Positions 26,073-34,797 of a stretch of DNA of 64,000 nt are shown one piece after another. Position numbers and translations under genes: made by a program. Source of the DNA: an uncultured Pseudomonadota bacterium (GTDB lineage Bacteria > Bdellovibrionota_B > Oligoflexia > Oligoflexales > CAIMVM01); NCBI GenBank assembly GCA_903844895.1, contig CAIMVM010000140.1, positions 1 through 64,000 on the forward strand. Direction: 5' to 3'. The notes beneath the pieces are model-generated. The model was not told the DNA's origin. It ran no database searches and saw only the letters and a program-made list of their open reading frames with translations. The stretch's first letter is position 1; each line of letters begins with the position of its first letter.

Positions 26073-28574
26073 ATGTCAGTCTCCCCGTTAGGCGATTTGT
26101 TGGTAAATATGGGGCTTATTACTCCAGATGACCGTACAACGATCATTCGGGAATGCGGCAGGTCATCTCAATCCTTTGCCAAGTCCATAGTCCGGTTAGG
26201 GATCATTCAAGAGAAAGACCTACCAGAGCTGCTCACAAAAAGAGCAGGAGCCGTCCAAGCCTCCCCAGAAGATGTGAGATTTCCCACCCGAGAGGCTCTC
26301 AACCTTATTGACCGCGGACTTATTGCTAAATTTGAAGTCCTTCCCTTGAAGGTCGAAATGGGCTGCTTATTGATCGCCATGGGCGACCCGCTGGATCGTG
26401 ATACTGTTTCGCAAGTCCAGTTTTTTGTTCGAAAACCTGTCAAAGCGCTAGTTGCTCACTTTTCTGAGATCCAACTGGGCATCGCGAAGCATCTGGGCGA
26501 AAACTTTACACCTAGTATCCCGCCCCTTGCCGCATTTTTAGATCGCCATAGTGTACGAATAGGCACTCAGAAAATAGAACCAGAGGAATTCGAAGAAGAA
26601 TTAAGCTTGGAATCCACTTCAGCAGAATTTGATTTTAGCGAACCGACTTCGACGAAAAAGGAAAGAATGAATTCGGAAGGAAGCGCAGTGGCTGAGGTAT
26701 CCAGTGCCGGCTTCCAATCCTTGGATCAAGAAGATGCTGACGTCAGCATGGAATATGAAAGATCTGCTCCCCCAAGCCTACCAGAGGGAATAGCGGACTT
26801 CCTCGATTCTGAAAACTCAAATGAATTTGATCTTCACATTGAGAGAGAGCTGTCCGAAGACGATTTGCTTGAGGGCGACACTTCCACTAGCTCAGAAACG
26901 ACATTAGATGAAAACGCCAATTTAGATGATAGTCTTGAATTCCAAGATGAGCTGGACAAAAAGTCAACCACCACTCATTCAAAAATGGATCGTAGTCTTG
27001 AAGGCCCAGACGACCCACCGCTTACAAAAACAATCGCAGGCGCCCAAAAACCCAAGGAGAAAACACAATCTCCAACAAGACCTTCAACAAATCCCGTTCG
27101 TATGCAGAATCAAAATACGGATGTTGATGATATTGACATTGACGGCCTAGGAGAAGATGACGATATTTCATTTGACGATGAAAATGAAGCCTCTAGCGCC
27201 CCCATGGGAGTGGAAATTGAGGACCAAGAAACTCCAGGTCAAGCTTCATCAACAGCACAACATGATACTGCAAAGGAACCACCTGCAGATATTAGAAGCG
27301 AAACCGCAATGTTCGGTGAAGAGTTAAATGAAACTGCTTTAGAACAAGATCTCCTTGCAGATTTACCCATAGATTCGTCGTCCACTGACGACCTTGACTT
27401 TGATATTGATCTCCAATCTGAGGCGACTTCTCTGAGTCTAGAAGAGGACACAAAACCTACGAAGTCCAAGGGCCCAAGTTCTCGTATTTCTTCGCTTCTC
27501 TCTCAGGAAACCATTAAAGGTGCAAAAGAGGACCCCCTTGTTGATCTTGAAGGGTCTAACTTAGCCGATCTACAATGGGATTCTTCTACAGAATCTTCAA
27601 GCTCCCTTTCCGCCGATGTTGAAATAAGCGAGGAAGACAACTTGGATATTGGGGAAAACCTAACCAACCCTTCAAGAGACACTAAACTTTTAGAGTCTAT
27701 AGATTTCTCTGACGAACTAGAAGATGAGCTTGGTGTAGCCCTAAATCTGAATACGGAGCTAGATTCAAATAAGAGCCTCGACAAGGCTGCCGAATTCACT
27801 GAAGATTTCTCAGAGTTAGAATCTTTTGACGACGACTTAGATGCAATTGCAAACTCTTCTTCCAGCAACCCAGAACACACTAAAGAGCACTCACCCAAGA
27901 ACACTTCTGCTCCCTCAATCCCCCATACCGATATGAACCTAAAGAAAAAAGAGACGGACCACAGAACTACCGTGGCTTTATCTGAAATTGATTCCCCATC
28001 TGAATTGTTAGAAAGCGACCTTTCTATTTTTAGTGAAGAAAACATAGACTTAGATAATTTAGATCCAGATGATATAGCCATTGAAAACTCAGGAACAGAT
28101 GCATTCGAAGATGTATCGCTTTCAGAAATCCCTGCTCCTACGAAGAAGACACTAGAAAGCGCCGCGACACCTAAGTCCCATCCCAGCGCCTTTAGCCAAG
28201 TAGCAGGTATTATTAACCATGGGATTACTTCCATTTTCACGGCAGATAACGAAGAAGAGGCGGCAAACGCTATCATGGAAGCAATGACTGCTTGTGGAGC
28301 ATCCACAGGCTGGTGGATACACCTCTCAGCTAATCCCATCGGCTATTTTTGGAAAGACAGAGAGATTCGAGGGGTAAATGACGTAGAGCTTCAAACCGCT
28401 AAAAACTTCCAGGGGACAGAGTGGACTCATAAGAAAGAATGGGAACTTATCTCAATCCCTGTGGGATCCACGCAGGTGGTCGTTGCCGCTCAATGGAACG
28501 AGTCAACTCCTCAAGGGACAAAGTCCGCAGCACTTAACTTGTTTAAGCGCTTGGTGGCTATGAGCCCAGCCTAA
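26073..28574 (+). CDS. MshEN-domain protein with long acidic disordered region
   Basis: This 833-residue protein has three parts. Residues 1-150 match the MshEN/GspE N-terminal domain, with GDLLVNMGLI, KSIVRLGIIQEKDL and the PLKVEMGCLLIAMGDPLD segment; some MshEN domains bind cyclic di-GMP. Residues 170-710 are very acidic and Ser/Thr-rich (many runs such as DDLDFDIDL) and likely disordered. Residues 715-833 form a compact C-terminal domain with two tryptophans close together (TGWWIHLS) that I do not recognise. No ATPase domain follows the MshEN part, so it is not a secretion motor. It is divergent from the yfgM-bamB-like pair. Confidence 0.65.
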   Translation: MSVSPLGDLLVNMGLITPDDRTTIIRECGRSSQSFAKSIVRLGIIQEKDLPELLTKRAGAVQASPEDVRFPTREALNLIDRGLIAKFEVLPLKVEMGCLLIAMGDPLDRDTVSQVQFFVRKPVKALVAHFSEIQLGIAKHLGENFTPSIPPLAAFLDRHSVRIGTQKIEPEEFEEELSLESTSAEFDFSEPTSTKKERMNSEGSAVAEVSSAGFQSLDQEDADVSMEYERSAPPSLPEGIADFLDSENSNEFDLHIERELSEDDLLEGDTSTSSETTLDENANLDDSLEFQDELDKKSTTTHSKMDRSLEGPDDPPLTKTIAGAQKPKEKTQSPTRPSTNPVRMQNQNTDVDDIDIDGLGEDDDISFDDENEASSAPMGVEIEDQETPGQASSTAQHDTAKEPPADIRSETAMFGEELNETALEQDLLADLPIDSSSTDDLDFDIDLQSEATSLSLEEDTKPTKSKGPSSRISSLLSQETIKGAKEDPLVDLEGSNLADLQWDSSTESSSSLSADVEISEEDNLDIGENLTNPSRDTKLLESIDFSDELEDELGVALNLNTELDSNKSLDKAAEFTEDFSELESFDDDLDAIANSSSSNPEHTKEHSPKNTSAPSIPHTDMNLKKKETDHRTTVALSEIDSPSELLESDLSIFSEENIDLDNLDPDDIAIENSGTDAFEDVSLSEIPAPTKKTLESAATPKSHPSAFSQVAGIINHGITSIFTADNEEEAANAIMEAMTACGASTGWWIHLSANPIGYFWKDREIRGVNDVELQTAKNFQGTEWTHKKEWELISIPVGSTQVVVAAQWNESTPQGTKSAALNLFKRLVAMSPA

Positions 28575-28952
28575 AAATCCTTAAGTGAGATGCTTCTGTT
28601 TATGGGTAAGTAAATAAAAACTCCTTTAACACACCCAACGGCAATCTAGTTTTTGTAGGGAGTTAAAAGACAAAGGAACAAGTTTGGGTAAGTTAACGGC
28701 TGACTGTTTCAACCCTCGAACCTGCTTCAGCGCTCTATCGAGAGAACGTCAAAAAAACTGAAGTTCGGACAAATAAAGCGCAACCTCAAGAATCCTCGGG
28801 AAGAAACTTTTCTTCTTCTCTTTGCGCCACTGGAGCTTGTTGGAGAATGAGGATCTAGTCTGCTAGTTTCTTGCGAGGCTTCATTCCAACACCGTCAAAA
28901 CAAAGTCTATTCGCAATTTATAAATCTTGATCACAAGACCTGTAAAAAACCA
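28575..28952. other. Intergenic region between convergent genes
   Basis: This stretch separates the MshEN protein gene and the kynA stop. It contains short complementary segments (AACTCC and GGAGTT near 28620-28665) but no compact hairpin with a T run. I see no gene or RNA in it. Confidence 0.4.
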
Positions 28953-29732
28953 TCAAAACAGGCTTCTTAAAGACCAAAGATCACAGAACAAAGGTTTAAA
29001 CAGCGTGGACTTCAAATACTCCACGCCTAGCGAGCCACCGGTTCCCATTTTAACACCAATAGTCCGTTCTACCATTTTTACATGTCGATAACGCCACTCC
29101 TGAACCCCCTCCTCCAAATCCACGAAGAGCTCCAGCAGAAGAGACTCCGATGACTCTTTCCGATAAATATCTAAAAGTACTTTTTGGACAGTGTCATCTC
29201 CCGCATATTCAGAGCGGAAATTTCGATTCAAAACGTGTTTCGGAATATCGTAGCCGCGTACATGTAGGCATCGAAGCAAATCGTCGTAGAGCGATGGTTT
29301 CGAAAACTGATCCGCTAATTGAGAGCGCTGCTCATCATTCAAATGGAGGTGACTCAGAATAGCGGTAGGTCGCTTTCCCATAGCAATTTCAAATTGACGG
29401 AACTGTAGGGATTGAAATCCACTAGACGTTTCTAATACATTGCGAAATGAAGAAAAAGAAAGAGGGGTCATGGTTTCTAAAATGTCTATTTGCCCAACAA
29501 GAGTCTTCATGATTTTCAAAATGCGTTTTAATGCATGTCCTGACTTAGCCACGTCTGCCAAAACTAGATTTTTAGAGAGATAAGAAGCTTCATGTAAGAT
29601 TTGCTTAAACCAAAGTTCATACACTTGATGAATGACTATAAATAACATCTCATCATGCTCATCATTTGCTTTGCAGTCTTGAGCTCCTAAAATGTCATCG
29701 AGCTTTAAGTAATCATGATATGTAAGTGGCAT
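28953..29732 (-). CDS. kynA: Tryptophan 2,3-dioxygenase
   Basis: This 259-residue haem enzyme opens the indole ring of L-tryptophan to N-formylkynurenine, the first step of the kynurenine pathway. Family signatures are TYHDYLKLDDIL at the N terminus, MLFIVIHQVYELWFKQ with the active-site histidine, FRQFE with the substrate-binding arginine, and the C-terminal WRYRHVKMVERTIG (haem-ligand His), then GTGGSLGVEYL. I chose the second ATG, which is preceded by GGGGAG; five extra residues are possible. No other kyn genes are nearby. An intrinsic terminator and a structured leader lie just upstream, and I see no separate promoter between them and the start, which suggests attenuation. Confidence 0.9.
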   Translation of the reverse strand: MPLTYHDYLKLDDILGAQDCKANDEHDEMLFIVIHQVYELWFKQILHEASYLSKNLVLADVAKSGHALKRILKIMKTLVGQIDILETMTPLSFSSFRNVLETSSGFQSLQFRQFEIAMGKRPTAILSHLHLNDEQRSQLADQFSKPSLYDDLLRCLHVRGYDIPKHVLNRNFRSEYAGDDTVQKVLLDIYRKESSESLLLELFVDLEEGVQEWRYRHVKMVERTIGVKMGTGGSLGVEYLKSTLFKPLFCDLWSLRSLF

Positions 29733-29787
29733 AGGCTCCCCGATCATATTTAATGCTCGAAGTCTTAAGCGTTACGAGACAATTGAC

Positions 29788-30025
29788 AACAAAAAAATCC
29801 TAGCGGAGCTAGGATTTTAATGATTAAAAAGCGGTCAGAGAGTTTCTTAAGGCAGACTTTTTGGAAGAGAATTCTGGAAGAATTAAATCTCTAATAAAAG
29901 AGGGGGGGGATCTAAATAGCCTGGTTCCCCAGGCAAGGTGGCTGCTCTGACCATCACCTTGCGGTGACCTAGGACTCCATGCAATTGCGGGGCCGAACCA
30001 CGGTTTTATAACCAATTGAAATGAA
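29788..30025 (-). ncRNA. Structured leader or small RNA upstream of kynA
   Basis: The minus strand from about 30025 to 29788 has the look of a structured RNA. It contains three compact hairpins: GGTT-AACC at 30002-30013, a 5-bp stem closed by GCAA at 29954-29967, and a 6-bp stem closed by GGAA at 29919-29934. An alternative 8-bp helix (GCAAGGTG / CACCTTGC, 29933-29940 with 29955-29962) would compete with the last two. It ends in a strong intrinsic terminator, about 55 bases before the kynA start. This could be an attenuator leader of kynA or a free-standing RNA. I could not assign it to a known class; 6S RNA was considered without a convincing match. Confidence 0.45.
29791..29818 (-). terminator. 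Intrinsic terminator in the kynA leader
   Basis: On the minus strand AAAATCCTAGC (29808-29818) pairs with GCTAGGATTTT (29794-29804) and runs into seven T residues. The stem is perfect with a three-base loop. A CCTAGGA segment upstream at 29968-29974 is partly complementary to its arms and could act as an antiterminator. Confidence 0.85.
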
Positions 30026-30031
30026 GAGGTT

Positions 30032-30061
30032 ATTCTAGGGAGTACCCTCCTAATGCAACAA
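30032..30061 (-). promoter_or_regulatory. Putative promoter of the kynA leader
   Basis: On the minus strand TTGTTG (30061-30056) and TAGAAT (30037-30032) are 18 bp apart. Transcription would begin near 30025, at the left border of the structured RNA. The -10 box matches five of six consensus bases. Confidence 0.4.
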
Positions 30062-30108
30062 CAAGCTGATCAACTCTTGGGCGTTTGGCAGTAATTTAGA
30101 CAATGTCT

Positions 30109-32907
30109 CTATTTAAGGCTAAAAAGTAATTTCTTAAGATCTGCCAGCTTTAGTTGACTAGAAAGGTCGGCATCTTCCAAAAAGAAGCGAGCTTGCTCGG
30201 TTTTATCCATCTGTAAATCTACAATTTTTTCCTCAACAGTGTCTTCACACACCAATCTATGAACAAAAACTTTGTCAGATCTACCCATGCGGTGAGTTCT
30301 CGCAATAGCCTGCTCTTCCACAGCAGGATTCCACCAGGGATCTAAGATAAAAACGTGATCGGCGCGGGTTAAATTGAGACCTGTACCGCCTGCTTTCAAT
30401 GAAATCAAAAAGAGATTGGTTTTTCCTGTCATAAATTCGTCGACAGCCCCTTCTCGGTCGGCGGTCGTTCCATCCAGGCGAGACCAAGGGAAGCCCAGGG
30501 CCCTAAGTTTAGTTTCCAATCTATCGAGTAGACCCGTCCATTGACTGAAAATCAGGGCTGCTTGGCCATTTTGATGGATCTCTTGTAGAGATGCCACCAG
30601 ATACTCTAGTTTCGTAGAACTCGCGGAGGTTGTTGAATCTACAAGAAAGGGATCACAAGCAGCTTGGCGTAGGCGCAGGAGTCCCGTCAAAATACTCATA
30701 GTAGCTTCACTACCCGCAAGTTCACTTCTAATTTTATCCAGCAGTGAGAGGTAAAAATCTTTCTGGTCGCTTTCCATGGTGCACCTAACAATTTGCACCG
30801 ACTTTTCTGGTAGATCTTTCCCTACATCTGACTTGAGGCGCCTGAGTATAAATGGCGAGATATTTTCCTTAAGACGCGCAGCATCGCCGAACTTAGAAAA
30901 ATGACCTTTAAAGTAATCAAAATTACCAAGAAGACCTGGCATGCAATAGTTCATTAAGGACCAAAGATCTACTGCACTGTTCTCAAATGGAGTCCCAGAC
31001 AAGGCAATGCGAGAGTCTGCCGAAATCTCAAAACACGCGGCACTCATTCGAGCGTGGGGATTTTTAATATTCTGAGCCTCGTCCAAAACAGATGTCTTAA
31101 AATTTATCTTTTTAATTTGATCGATATCGGATCTTACAGTGCCATAAGACGTTATATAAATATCCAATGGAATATCCCAATTCCTTGAAGCCCCATGCAT
31201 AACTCCTATTTTTAGCTCAGGTCTAGCAAGCTTGGCCTCCCTTACCCAGTTTCCAAGAAGACTGGTAGGGGCCACTACGAGGCTTGGCGTTTGCATACTT
31301 AAAAGGGTCTGATAGGTCTTGCCCAAACCCATTTCGTCGGCCAATATTCCGCCTAATTTAAGGTTTTGTAATTTGGAAAGCCACTTAGCTCCTTCTACTT
31401 GGTAGGGTCTCAACTCAATGGGTGATGGAAACAAAGAAAAATCTTTATCCCAATCTAATGTAAGTTGATAATAATCTGATGTCTTATCTTTCATTGACAA
31501 TGATTTGCTCAAGGAAAGGACTCCACCTTTTGTTACTTTTTCCCCATTCATAAGCAGGATATCTAAAATCTTCCTACCCTCTCCTTCAAACCAAGATCTG
31601 GATATTTGGCACCAACTTCCCTCCGCAAGGCGTACTGCCCCTCCAGAATCCCGACTTGCTTTTATCTGACTTAATGAATAAACATTGCCATGAATCGAGA
31701 GAGCAAATCGATCTGCTTGACAAATAAGCTCTGGTATCACGTCTTTGATATTCGCAAAATCTTCCACGGCACTACCTATAAGAGGATAGCGGCCAGCAAA
31801 GAGGCGCTTTGCCTCATCAAAGGCCTTCGGAATCTCGGCGCGATAAGTCCTGTTTAAACTGCGTCCTGTAGATCTTTCAAATTCCACTAATGCCTTTAAC
31901 TCAACCTCTCTAGAACGAATCGGAATCTTCTTGTCTAGAATCTTTAATTCATCACCTTCAAGCCAAGCAGAAACAGGATCACCGTACGCGAGCAAAAAAC
32001 GATAACAAAGACAGGAGTCCTCTTCCCAAGACTGTATGGCTATTGTAGCTGGCATTCGCTCGGGTTCAGAAACTTCATTTAATACCGGCATAACAAGTTT
32101 AAGGCGAGGAAGCTTTTGTCCGAGGAATTCGATTGCCTCCTTTGCCCCCAAGTATTTACCTGTCCGCAATATCTGCTCATCTGTTGTGGAAAATGGAATT
32201 TTAACCAACGGAAAGAAAGTTAAATTTAAGAAGAAAAAATCATCAAAAAAAACACCTTCTTCATTATCCAACTTGACAAAAATGCCACCGCCCTCCTTTC
32301 TTATGACAAGGCGGAACCCTCGAGGCGACCTATCAAATTGGACTCCTTGCTCATTAAACTTAATTTCTAATTCTTTCAGCACGGGAAATTGGGCAACGCA
32401 GAGGCGGTGAGATTCAGATGTTTCAAGCGCCAGCAGTCGCTCCAATTCAAAATCGGCATTCATGACTGAGACTTCAGCGCCATTCAAATCCAAGCTTTTG
32501 ATACTAGCAAGCGAAGCTTCTAAGGGTTTAGATTCCTCTTTGCGAACTAAAAATCTCTTTAAGTAAAGGGTGCCGCGGGTAGACTCTATTTTATAACTAA
32601 GGGACCACTTGGCATCATGGAGATTGGGGATCGATCTCCCTTCGCTTTCCTGCCTCCAGGCCAATAGCGCCGCCACAGCATGGGAGCATGGGCTCTCAGC
32701 TTCTAAACAGGTACAGCTCCAATCTAAATCTACGGCATTGAGTCCAACGGCGTAATCGACTGCTTTGGCCTGCTCTCTCACTACAAAACTTCTAATTTGG
32801 CCAGAGTAACCTACAAGATAAATACTATTCTGCCTGGAGAGCTCAAGGCCACGGGACCACGTCTTTTTTTCGCTGCTTTCGCGCATTTCATCATACAGCT
32901 CTTTCAC
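30109..32907 (-). CDS. SNF2-family ATPase with SWIM zinc finger
   Basis: This 932-residue protein of the SNF2/RapA helicase-like superfamily is predicted to translocate on DNA and remodel protein-DNA complexes. An N-terminal SWIM finger is seen as C65-x-C67, then C74-x-H76. The ATPase core in the second half has LADEMGLGKT (Walker A), VLDEAQNIKN (Walker B, DEAQ), SGTPFEN, FSQWTGLLDRL, SLKAGGTGLNL and the final DPWWNPAVEEQAIARTHRMG helicase motifs. The middle holds the usual variable region. Length is normal for bacterial SWIM-SNF2 proteins. It stands alone upstream of the kynA leader and has no restriction or defence partner nearby. Confidence 0.9.
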   Translation of the reverse strand: MKELYDEMRESSEKKTWSRGLELSRQNSIYLVGYSGQIRSFVVREQAKAVDYAVGLNAVDLDWSCTCLEAESPCSHAVAALLAWRQESEGRSIPNLHDAKWSLSYKIESTRGTLYLKRFLVRKEESKPLEASLASIKSLDLNGAEVSVMNADFELERLLALETSESHRLCVAQFPVLKELEIKFNEQGVQFDRSPRGFRLVIRKEGGGIFVKLDNEEGVFFDDFFFLNLTFFPLVKIPFSTTDEQILRTGKYLGAKEAIEFLGQKLPRLKLVMPVLNEVSEPERMPATIAIQSWEEDSCLCYRFLLAYGDPVSAWLEGDELKILDKKIPIRSREVELKALVEFERSTGRSLNRTYRAEIPKAFDEAKRLFAGRYPLIGSAVEDFANIKDVIPELICQADRFALSIHGNVYSLSQIKASRDSGGAVRLAEGSWCQISRSWFEGEGRKILDILLMNGEKVTKGGVLSLSKSLSMKDKTSDYYQLTLDWDKDFSLFPSPIELRPYQVEGAKWLSKLQNLKLGGILADEMGLGKTYQTLLSMQTPSLVVAPTSLLGNWVREAKLARPELKIGVMHGASRNWDIPLDIYITSYGTVRSDIDQIKKINFKTSVLDEAQNIKNPHARMSAACFEISADSRIALSGTPFENSAVDLWSLMNYCMPGLLGNFDYFKGHFSKFGDAARLKENISPFILRRLKSDVGKDLPEKSVQIVRCTMESDQKDFYLSLLDKIRSELAGSEATMSILTGLLRLRQAACDPFLVDSTTSASSTKLEYLVASLQEIHQNGQAALIFSQWTGLLDRLETKLRALGFPWSRLDGTTADREGAVDEFMTGKTNLFLISLKAGGTGLNLTRADHVFILDPWWNPAVEEQAIARTHRMGRSDKVFVHRLVCEDTVEEKIVDLQMDKTEQARFFLEDADLSSQLKLADLKKLLFSLK

Positions 32908-33037
32908 CTTAAATCTCCGCGCAAAAGCGGAGTATACCCTGAGGCTTTGCCTTTTAAAATGAATTTCACTTCAAAAGAAAAAGCCACTTACCTGAGGGTG
33001 GGCTTTGGGAGGATTTAGAGGAGTGAGATGAGGTAGG

Positions 33038-33315
33038 ATGTTGAGAGTTGATCTTACGATCAGGGGACAGGTAAGCTTTTCACTTTAAAGAGCCACGGAG
33101 CCGCTCTTCTTGGCTGTTCTTTCACAGGAACCATATGCACATCCTGTGCCAAAGAAAATATCCTTAAAAATCAGGATCGAGTGCCCGAAAAGATGCGTAA
33201 ACTTGAAAAATCTGTAAAAAAAGTAGCATTTCCTGGCGCAATTGTTTCTATTCGTGCCAAATCTATACCAGGCAACGGTTTAAAGACGTTCATCACAGGC
33301 CGCTTAAGTGATTAA
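33038..33315 (+). pseudogene. Frameshifted remnant or unannotated short gene
   Basis: An ATG at 33038 opens a frame that ends after 16 codons. A second frame, open from 33055 to a TAA at 33313, reads coherently (for example SHGAALLGCSFTGT and VAFPGAIVSIRAKS) for 86 codons with no start until a GTG at 33181. A one-base change near the GGGG at 33063-33066 would join the two. I therefore suspect a decayed gene, but a 44-residue gene from the GTG is possible. The family is unknown. Confidence 0.3.
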
Positions 33316-33376
33316 GACCGGCAAATGCGCGCCAATCACTCTCAGGTAGATCACAAATTCCGGCCTGACTTCGCTG

Positions 33377-33439
33377 CCTCTTTCATCCCAAAGGGCGCCT
33401 CCTTCAGCCCATAGGGCGCCTCATTCAGCCCATCGAGAG
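33377..33439 (+). repeat. Three tandem 21-bp units
   Basis: Three imperfect 21-bp units (33377-33397, 33398-33418, 33419-33439) share CCT-CTTTCAGCCCA-AGGGCG-type sequence. The unit equals seven codons and lies in a plus-strand frame that stays open from 33350 to a TGA at 33596-33598. That frame has its first ATG only at 33470. Confidence 0.75.
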
Positions 33440-33594
33440 CAGCAGTATACTGTTATTTTTACCACCAGAATGTCTAAATTCTTGACAACCTTCTCTGGTC
33501 CAACTTCCGTGGAATCGGTTAAATTTCGATACTTAGCCCCTGGCAAACCGATTGCTAACTCTTCCATGAGGGATTATGCCCTAGGAGTACAGAA

Positions 33595-34215
33595 ATGATG
33601 CGATCGCTATGGAAAAACATATTACTTGTGGGTGCCTTGAGCTTCTCAGTAAAGGCATCAGCCTTTAGCCACGACTATATTATGATCAACCGCTCGAGCA
33701 TCGAATCTGACCTTTGGTTTTCACAGACTTATGGTGTAAGTTCTTCGAGTTTCACTTTCAATTCAGAAAACTCGGCGTCAAAACCATCCAGCTGGCGCGG
33801 CGTTTCGTCGAGAAGCGAATTCGGCCTTGAAACCATGAAATTCTTCCAGATATCTGCTGGTGTTGAAATTCTAAAACTCACCAAGCAAGACTCCTCTTCA
33901 AATGTTATGGAAGGCGCCAGAGCCTTTAGCGAGTTTAAGTTAGTTTTTTCTGCACCTATATTCAATGTCGAGGTGGGTGGAGGCCTTGCGGGAGGCAATC
34001 TTAACTACACAACAAAAGAAACCTCAGCTAATCTATTTTCAACTTCGAGATTCTATACGTTTGGCATTAACCATTACATGACGTCTCGCATTTCGGTTTT
34101 CGGTAAAGCCAACTCTAGTATCGAGTCCATAAAACGCACCGGCGGAGATCCAACCATTACAGGAGTGGAAGGTATACTCAATACTTTTAGCGGTGGAATT
34201 AGAATTTCAATTTAA
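33595..34215 (+). CDS. Predicted outer-membrane beta-barrel protein
   Basis: This 206-residue protein has a signal peptide ending near KASAFS, then alternating hydrophobic strands with Ser and Gly typical of a small outer-membrane barrel, for example FNVEVGGGLAGGNLNY and SRISVFGKANSS. It ends GGIRISI, an acceptable barrel C terminus. AGGAG lies seven bases before the ATG. The stop of a short upstream open frame overlaps its start (ATGA). Function unknown. Confidence 0.55.
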   Translation: MMRSLWKNILLVGALSFSVKASAFSHDYIMINRSSIESDLWFSQTYGVSSSSFTFNSENSASKPSSWRGVSSRSEFGLETMKFFQISAGVEILKLTKQDSSSNVMEGARAFSEFKLVFSAPIFNVEVGGGLAGGNLNYTTKETSANLFSTSRFYTFGINHYMTSRISVFGKANSSIESIKRTGGDPTITGVEGILNTFSGGIRISI

Positions 34216-34736
34216 AGACTTTATAGACCAAGACTACTTAAATATGTAAAAGTGAACTTCAAAGACGAACTGGCTCAATATGTTTGAAGAAAGAGGTTTT
34301 CTTTCAGAAAAATTTTTTCTCAGACATTACTAGCGCCTAAAATAGCTTCAAAGCCAGCGCAACAGGGACTCGTAAGAGTTATAAGATTCACCTTAGCCCA
34401 TCCTAAATTGAGCCTAAATTCGATCCTCGAATCGCTTGAAGTTTTCCCTCTATGGGAAACATGAAGTTAGCTCCATTACCTTCGCATAAAATGCGTTACA
34501 TTCTTTAGCCGTTTTGGGAAACTTTCTGAAGAGCCCTATATCCTGACAAAGTTAGACACCTTCTGCACCATAGTCAGAATCAAGGGCAGAAAACTCTTAT
34601 GCTGGGGATGAGAAGCCTTCTGATTTTTAGCTAGAGAGACTCCAGTCTAGCCCCAAAACATATTAGGAATACCTGAGAAATTTACAGGTCCTCTCCTAGA
34701 AGACATTCTAATATCCACTAAATCGATCGCTATTCA
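34216..34736. other. Intergenic region between convergent genes
   Basis: No gene is apparent. Two imperfect inverted repeats are visible, GTTTTCCC / GGGAAAC near 34441-34460 and AGACT / AGTCT near 34637-34648, but neither has a T run. The region separates the barrel gene from tatD. Confidence 0.4.
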
Positions 34737-34779
34737 AACAAAAGGAGAGGCACCTCGCCAACGAGACATTCCTTTTTTT
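34737..34779 (-). terminator. Probable terminator of tatD
   Basis: An outer AAAAGGA / TCCTTTT pairing encloses a CTCG-TTGG-CGAG hairpin, and the minus strand continues into TTTTG. On the plus strand a run of seven T follows, so it may act both ways. The internal mismatches reduce certainty. Confidence 0.55.
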
Positions 34780-34797
34780 ACGACCATAATATAAAAC

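Noticed and set aside
27503-28339. Long 278-codon frame antisense to the acidic region of the MshEN protein
   Set aside because: It is Ser/Leu-rich because it mirrors the Asp/Glu/Ser codons of the real gene; no start signal or domain is visible.
29941-29975. GGTCAG-AGCAGCC segment resembling part of the SRP RNA helix 8
   Set aside because: The GGAA-capped apical hairpin that belongs between these two halves in SRP RNA is missing, so the similarity is probably chance.
29824-30015. 63-codon frame in the kynA leader with three Trp codons
   Set aside because: It would start with TTG without a ribosome-binding site and the Trp codons are not tandem, so a trp-type leader peptide is not supported; the region fits structured RNA better.
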